Assembly (NCBI GenBank): GCA_964035545.1
Contig: OZ037766.1
Span: 6,549,722-6,613,721 of the forward strand
Length of the DNA stretch: 64,000 nt
Source: Bugula neritina
Lineage: Eukaryota > Bryozoa > Gymnolaemata > Cheilostomatida > Bugulidae
Direction of reading: 5' to 3'
Translations under genes and position numbers: made by a program
In this document: in pieces, positions 48,191 through 64,000 of the stretch
Position numbering within the stretch: position 1 is the first letter of the stretch
How the letters are laid out: each line of letters begins with the position of its first letter
Notes under the pieces: model-generated
Databases searched by the model: none
The model's input: the letters and a program-made list of their open reading frames with translations, nothing else
Told to the model about the DNA's origin: nothing

Positions 48191-48545
48191 TTAGTGTTAC
48201 CGTGTTAGAGTTGGGGGATGCTGTAAAATTGAATTCCTAAAAGTAAAAGTGAATATTGAAAGCTGTCCAAAGCATTAAGTCCTGCAAAATATGCCCCATT
48301 TTGTCAATTTCTGCTGTTCACAACACATTTCTGCCTACTTTAATAATCAGATAAATTAATCTGTCCAATGCACAAATCTGCTTACTAAGTAGATCAAGTA
48401 AGTGACAAGCATCCTTATAGAATATGGTGTAAACATTTTGTGTTAGTAGTTTTTCATTTATATTATTCAAATGTTTGTTTAAAATCTACCATCAAAACAT
48501 TTATTGCGGAGTATCCATTACCTGTTTTTTATGCAGCTTGAAAAA

Positions 48546-49168
48546 ATGGCAAAAAGTTCTAGGAGCAAAATTAAAAGAGCCAACAGAGCTGTAAAGCGCG
48601 AAAAAAATTCTAAGAAAGAGCACGCAAAGTTAGAAAAATTGGTAGAACTAGCTAAAGGAAATGAAGAAACTTGTGCAGAAAAAGGTAAAGAGTACACAGT
48701 ACTTGGGGGAGCTGAGGAAGCCATGGCAGTAGATGATGTAGCTTCTCAAAAGCCCCAGACTGATCCTGCAGAATTGGAAGGTATTCATAGAATTTCATTT
48801 ATTATTCATATTCTGAGCTATATGCTTGCATTGGGAATAGTGTGTAAGCCTGCTTCAATTATAGGTGTACTCCATAGACTTAACCAGTTAAGTTTTATTT
48901 TATCATTTGAATTTTAAATGAAGTTATAGGCCTAAGCCTTTGAGTAAGATTTGAAGCTAGTTTAATAATGTGTAATGTTTATTAGATTAATATATTTTGT
49001 ATAATTGCAATAGATCTACCAATGGGTGTTGGACTCAAGACAAAATCTGGAAGTTATCCAATTTGGATGAACAAAAGAGCAATAAAACGAGCCAAGATTG
49101 TAGAAAAGAGAAAAACCCGACAGAAAAATAAAGCTAAACGAGTAGGGTCTCGCCCTTGGCGAAAATAG
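48546..49168 (+). CDS. LLPH: LLPH homologue (LLP / learning-associated protein-like, small basic nucleolar protein)
   Basis: Two exons, 48546-48780 and 49014-49168 (TAG), joined in phase 1, giving 129 residues, the same length as the human protein. The N-terminus MAKSSRSKIKRANRAVKREK matches the conserved basic LLPH start, the middle is acidic and variable, and the C-terminus carries YPIWMNKRAIKRAKIVEKRK followed by a Lys/Arg tail ending RPWRK. LLPH proteins are nucleolar and linked to large-subunit ribosome assembly and chromatin binding. Start chosen at MAKS rather than the in-frame upstream MQLEK. AATAAA at 49330-49335 is the likely polyadenylation signal. Confidence 0.88.
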
Positions 49169-49329
49169 TACATTTATTTCTAGACTATTCCTGTTTTATT
49201 TGACTGATCAAGTTGCTCTGTATTTTCATGCCAATGGAATGCCTTTGAATATTTTTATTGAAATATGTTTGGCCTTGAGACCAATGGATATAGCATACAA
49301 TTGATGTTAAAAAGTATTGTAAAAACCTC

Positions 49330-49335
49330 AATAAA
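49330..49335 (+). terminator. Polyadenylation signal of LLPH
   Basis: AATAAA 162 bases after the LLPH stop, before the TMC stop codon on the opposite strand. Confidence 0.6.
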
Positions 49336-49559
49336 CTTAATGTTTTTATATTTGTGTTGCATTCAACAAACTTCATATTTTTTCATTAGATGAGTAGAAA
49401 AAATAAATACCTTTTATATAAATATGTACTATTATAATGTTAGAAAATATATTAGTTAAAGGAATGTTAATAACATGCTCACATAAATAATATTGTTAAG
49501 TGCAGCAAAAGTTACAATATAAAAAAGCCATGCTATTGTTGACAATATTCTTTCTAGAG

Positions 49560-60580
<11,021 letters not shown>

Positions 60581-63500
60581 CTGCAACTACATGAAGTATG
60601 CTACAATTACATGTACTCCAACTCTATTTAGAAGCTTAGACCACACAAGGTCTTTTGCCACCAATAAGCTACATAATGGGCATGAAATATCTGCCTAGGA
60701 TAAAAGTATTGGAAAGAAAAATTTCAAGATTTGAGAGCTCTAAAGAATCTAAAGAACGAATTATATAAAGCTACATAGGCTAAGCATTTTGTAAAATTCA
60801 TTATTTGCAGTGAGCTATGCTATACTGGTTCAAGCCAGTAGAGAAATGCTAAGTAGCATAGAGGCCTTAAAAGTAGAAACTCTAATTTGAAAACCATAAC
60901 ATAATGCTAGAATAATCTAGACAATTCCTTAATAAAAGATAATCACATTTTTAGAAACAAGCAAATCTAAAAAGTATGTAAGGAAAACATTTCAATATGC
61001 AACAGTCCTAAGTAAAAATATGTGTTGAAATAGTAATAAATCTATAAAAGATTCAATTTTTATTTGTTTATGCATCATAACAAAAAAATACACTTAGTAA
61101 TTGTTCTTGAACACTTATTGAGAGTTTCAAATGGCACGACACCATAATCAGAATACATAGCCTTAGAATATTTTTAGCCTGAGACAAAATGGATAACTAT
61201 TATTATATGTATAGTTACTATTTCAACAATTTAGGCAATTTAATGCTGTAATAGTTTAAACCACAGCATTAAAATGGTATTTTTATTATATAAGCTGCAG
61301 CATAAATAATTACAATATCACCAGGTTTTAGATTCACTGCAAACATAAACAACATGACTATTAAACGCTTATATCACTCTGATATCAGACTTACTGGTAG
61401 TTTTCCGGTTTATTAGTTGATAGTACTTAGCTACTAAGCTTAGAATTACCTTAGTTTTGGCTAAGTCCATGCATTACATTTGTCAAATAAACGAGCTACC
61501 AGCAATATTGTATTCACAGAGCCTAGGCCATATATTTTTACAAAAATTTATGTTTATAAACTTTTACCTACTCAATTTGCTATCATTATCACCATTACTA
61601 TTAGTATTAGCCTAACCAGAAAGGTTAGAACTAAATTGATTTTAATATTAATAAGAACAATTTCAATTTGATGCTAAAACAAACACCGTTAAGTTTAAGT
61701 ATTAGTTTTACTATTTACTATCTATATTAGTTTAAGTTGTTCTTGTATAATATATTTAACTTTTATAGTATTAGTAATAAATTAAAACAATAGAATTAGT
61801 AAAAGTAATTCAAATTGTTATTATAATTCAAAATGACTAAATCATAATCATTATCATAATGATAAATCATAAAAAACATCTATTAAATTAAAATATAAAT
61901 TTAAATTAACATAAAATTACTCTGATGTTTATATTCATATTGATATAATAATAATAATAATTATTATTATTAATTATTATTATTAATAATATTATATTTA
62001 TCAATTTAAATTAAAATTGTAATACTATTTTAGTATTTATTTATTATTAGTACTGTATTACTAATAGTACTAGTAATACTAATACTAATACTGTAATAGT
62101 AATACTAATATTAATAATAATTATAATACTAATAGTAATAAAAATGAAGTTTTCTGAGTTTTACTTTTACTGTTTTAGGCTTAGCTTATACATAATTATA
62201 CTATTAGTATTAGTATTACTATAACTATAACTTAGCTTATAGTATAAGCTAAGCCTAAACTAAAAGTAAAACTCTGAAAACTTCACAACTATAACTATAA
62301 GTATTGTATAAGTTATACTATAAGTATAAGTTATAGTTATACTCTTATAGTTATAGTATAACTATAAGTATTACTATTACTATTAGTATTAGTATTACTC
62401 AATTTGAATTACTGAATTAGTATTACTATTTGATACTTGATGCTATTGCCTATTAGTATTACTATTAGTATTACTATTACTCTATTAGTATTACTATTAG
62501 TATTAGGTACAAAAGTAACTTACAACCAATAATTATAATTATAATTAATATAAGACAAGTGAGCTCAAATTTATAATAGTAATCAATCTTAAAAGAGGCA
62601 GCAATAACAAATGAACAAATTTATAATAAAATATTATCATCAATATGAATATCACTATTATCTCATAACGATAATCATTGCGACTGGATGGACGGCGTAT
62701 CCTTTTAACTATTGTTAGAATATTATTTTTATATGGAGGAACTAACTGTCATTATTATTACTATTCTTGGTAACACTTCATTATATCAACATAATGATGT
62801 TGCGTTCATACTTATAGAGTTATCTACCCTTTCAATTAAATAACTGCAAAAATACCAAAACATCGTATCATAAGCAAGTTGAAAATTTGAGAGTTAGTTT
62901 CTCTTGAAAACGTTGATGCGCAAACGCCGTATTGTTGCGTAGCCATATTGACAATTCGCCATCTTTGTTTCACATTGTGTTGACTTCGTTGTTCGTTTTC
63001 AAAGTTAGGAGAGTCTACCTCACTGTTGCTCTTCTACTTATAATTCGGACCTTGTGCTGCAGCTGTGAATAATCTTTACACTGGCTACATCAACATAATG
63101 GATGATTGAATTTCACGGAAAGTGAATAAATTCATATTATTCGTATTGACTTTGAAATTCACTTTCAGATTACAATTCCGACTACAGAACGAAACTCAAG
63201 CTTGAACTCTCACTCGTAGTGCTATAGATATTTCTATCGAGTTTGCCATTTAATTGTATACTCACACTGAAGCTGTGATTGTGAATGGTTTTGCCATTGC
63301 TAGTAATATTCTTATACAGATTCAAAGTTATATGAACATTTTCATTATCGTTATGATTTAATAATTTAATTTATGTTATAAATATAATTAGCATTGAACT
63401 TCGGTCTTCGTTCAACTTCATCAATTAGCCTACGACTACTGTCCAAAATTGTGATCAATTTATTGACTAACCTATAGTTAGTCTATTGCTGGACTTGATC

Positions 63501-64000
63501 TCAATCTGACTCTCAACCGGAGTATTGTAGATCCAGCTCGATATTGATACGTTTGGCATCCGCATTGTGATTGAATCTAGAGTTGCAATCGACTTCATTC
63601 TCCATTAGCCTTAGGTAAGTCTAAGTAACTTTAACTGAATTAGTAACACTAACTCTTAGGGCTAGTCATACTCAAGGTCAAATTGATCATGATAATGTCT
63701 AAAATTATTCTGGAAGTACTGAATAGTCACAAGTTGCACTTAAAGTTCACATTCACACTGATTTTGAATTGTTCGTAACTTAGAAGTTTAATAAAAAGAT
63801 TTACTTTTTGGGTAACACTAACATTCGAACGGTTTTCTAAATGAGTAAATCACTACAAGCTATTACTATTAGTATTACTATTAGTACTTGGTCAAAGCAA
63901 TTGCTTCTAATTTATACTTGATTTAACCATATTTGTATGAGCATTTTCTCGTTTAGATTATTGACCGATTGAAAAGTTCTAAATAAATCTGTAATTTCTG
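60581..64000. other. Region upstream of TMC, no supported gene
   Basis: Should contain the TMC promoter and first exon, which I could not place. 61560-62530 is degenerate TTACTATTAGTATTACTATT repeat with a long hairpin. 62880-63650 is less repetitive and contains CGCCATCTTTG at 62958-62968, the reverse of AAGATGGCG, a common core-promoter (YY1-type) motif. An isolated donor-like CTTAG|GTAAGT lies near 63610 on the + strand. Frames in this part are short and unconvincing. Confidence 0.45.
62145..62286. repeat. Long inverted repeat (hairpin with about 44-bp arms)
   Basis: Left arm GAAGTTTTCTGAGTTTTACT continues to GGCTTAGCTTATA; the right arm reversed reads GAAGTTTTCAGAGTTTTACT and ends GGCTTAGCTTATA. 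Loop of about 50 bases of TTA/TAC repeat. Confidence 0.85.

Larger units (their letters stand above)
44604..48545. other. Head-to-head intergenic region between EMC5 and LLPH, degenerate repeat-rich
   Basis: About 3.9 kb with no supportable gene; the frames seen at 45666-46246 are translations of repeat. From about 45990 to 48190 it is dominated by degenerate TTACTATTAGTATTACTATT runs, TTATAGTTATACTTATAG runs and ATTATCATTATGATAATCAT palindromes, interrupted by the hairpin at 47001-47139. The two promoters must lie within it or at its edges; no TATA box or clear initiator could be singled out. Confidence 0.6.

Overview
This is AT-rich nuclear DNA from an animal. The genes are split into many short exons with GT/AG introns. 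There are simple-sequence tracts, MITE-like elements and tRNA-derived SINE-like copies, and the readable proteins are animal families (prominin, S1 protease with zymogen modules, REJ/IPT receptor, EMC5, LLPH, TMC). Nothing looks bacterial or viral. The gene set fits an invertebrate, plausibly a lophotrochozoan, but the sequence alone does not settle the phylum. All exon models were built by hand from open frames, splice signals and phase agreement.

Layout. (1) 1-5976, + strand: the 3' part of a prominin (CD133-like) gene, running in from outside the window. (2) 7944-15241, + strand: a complete nine-exon secreted chymotrypsin-fold serine protease with two cysteine-paired modules before the protease domain. 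(3) 40872 down to 17327, - strand: a very large gene of about 46 exons and about 2,480 codons. It encodes a single-pass membrane protein with signal peptide, Ser/Thr-rich repeat stalk, WAP domain, cadherin-like block, Cys-rich block, IPT/TIG-like block, REJ-like region, a juxtamembrane domain and a short tail. (4) 44603 down to 43073, - strand: complete EMC5/MMGT1 in four exons. (5) 48546-49168, + strand: complete two-exon LLPH homologue. (6) 60580 down to 49560, - strand: a TMC (transmembrane channel-like) gene, complete at the C-terminus, with the extreme 5' end unresolved.

The genes do not form a pathway. Genes 2 and 3 converge, genes 5 and 6 converge with less than 400 bp between stop codons, and genes 4 and 5 are head to head across about 3.9 kb of degenerate TTA/TAC-rich repeat.

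The most unusual signal is structural. In at least five introns of three unrelated genes (prominin, the REJ receptor three times, TMC) a minisatellite with units of roughly 9-44 bp begins at, or within a few bases of, the 5' splice site. In several cases the unit contains the donor itself, so the array is a ladder of decoy donors. Other notable items are a three-copy TA-flanked MITE family with one copy just upstream of the REJ-receptor start codon, an 876-bp element with TAA duplications and an internal perfect palindrome, two long hairpins near gene starts, and the REJ receptor architecture itself.
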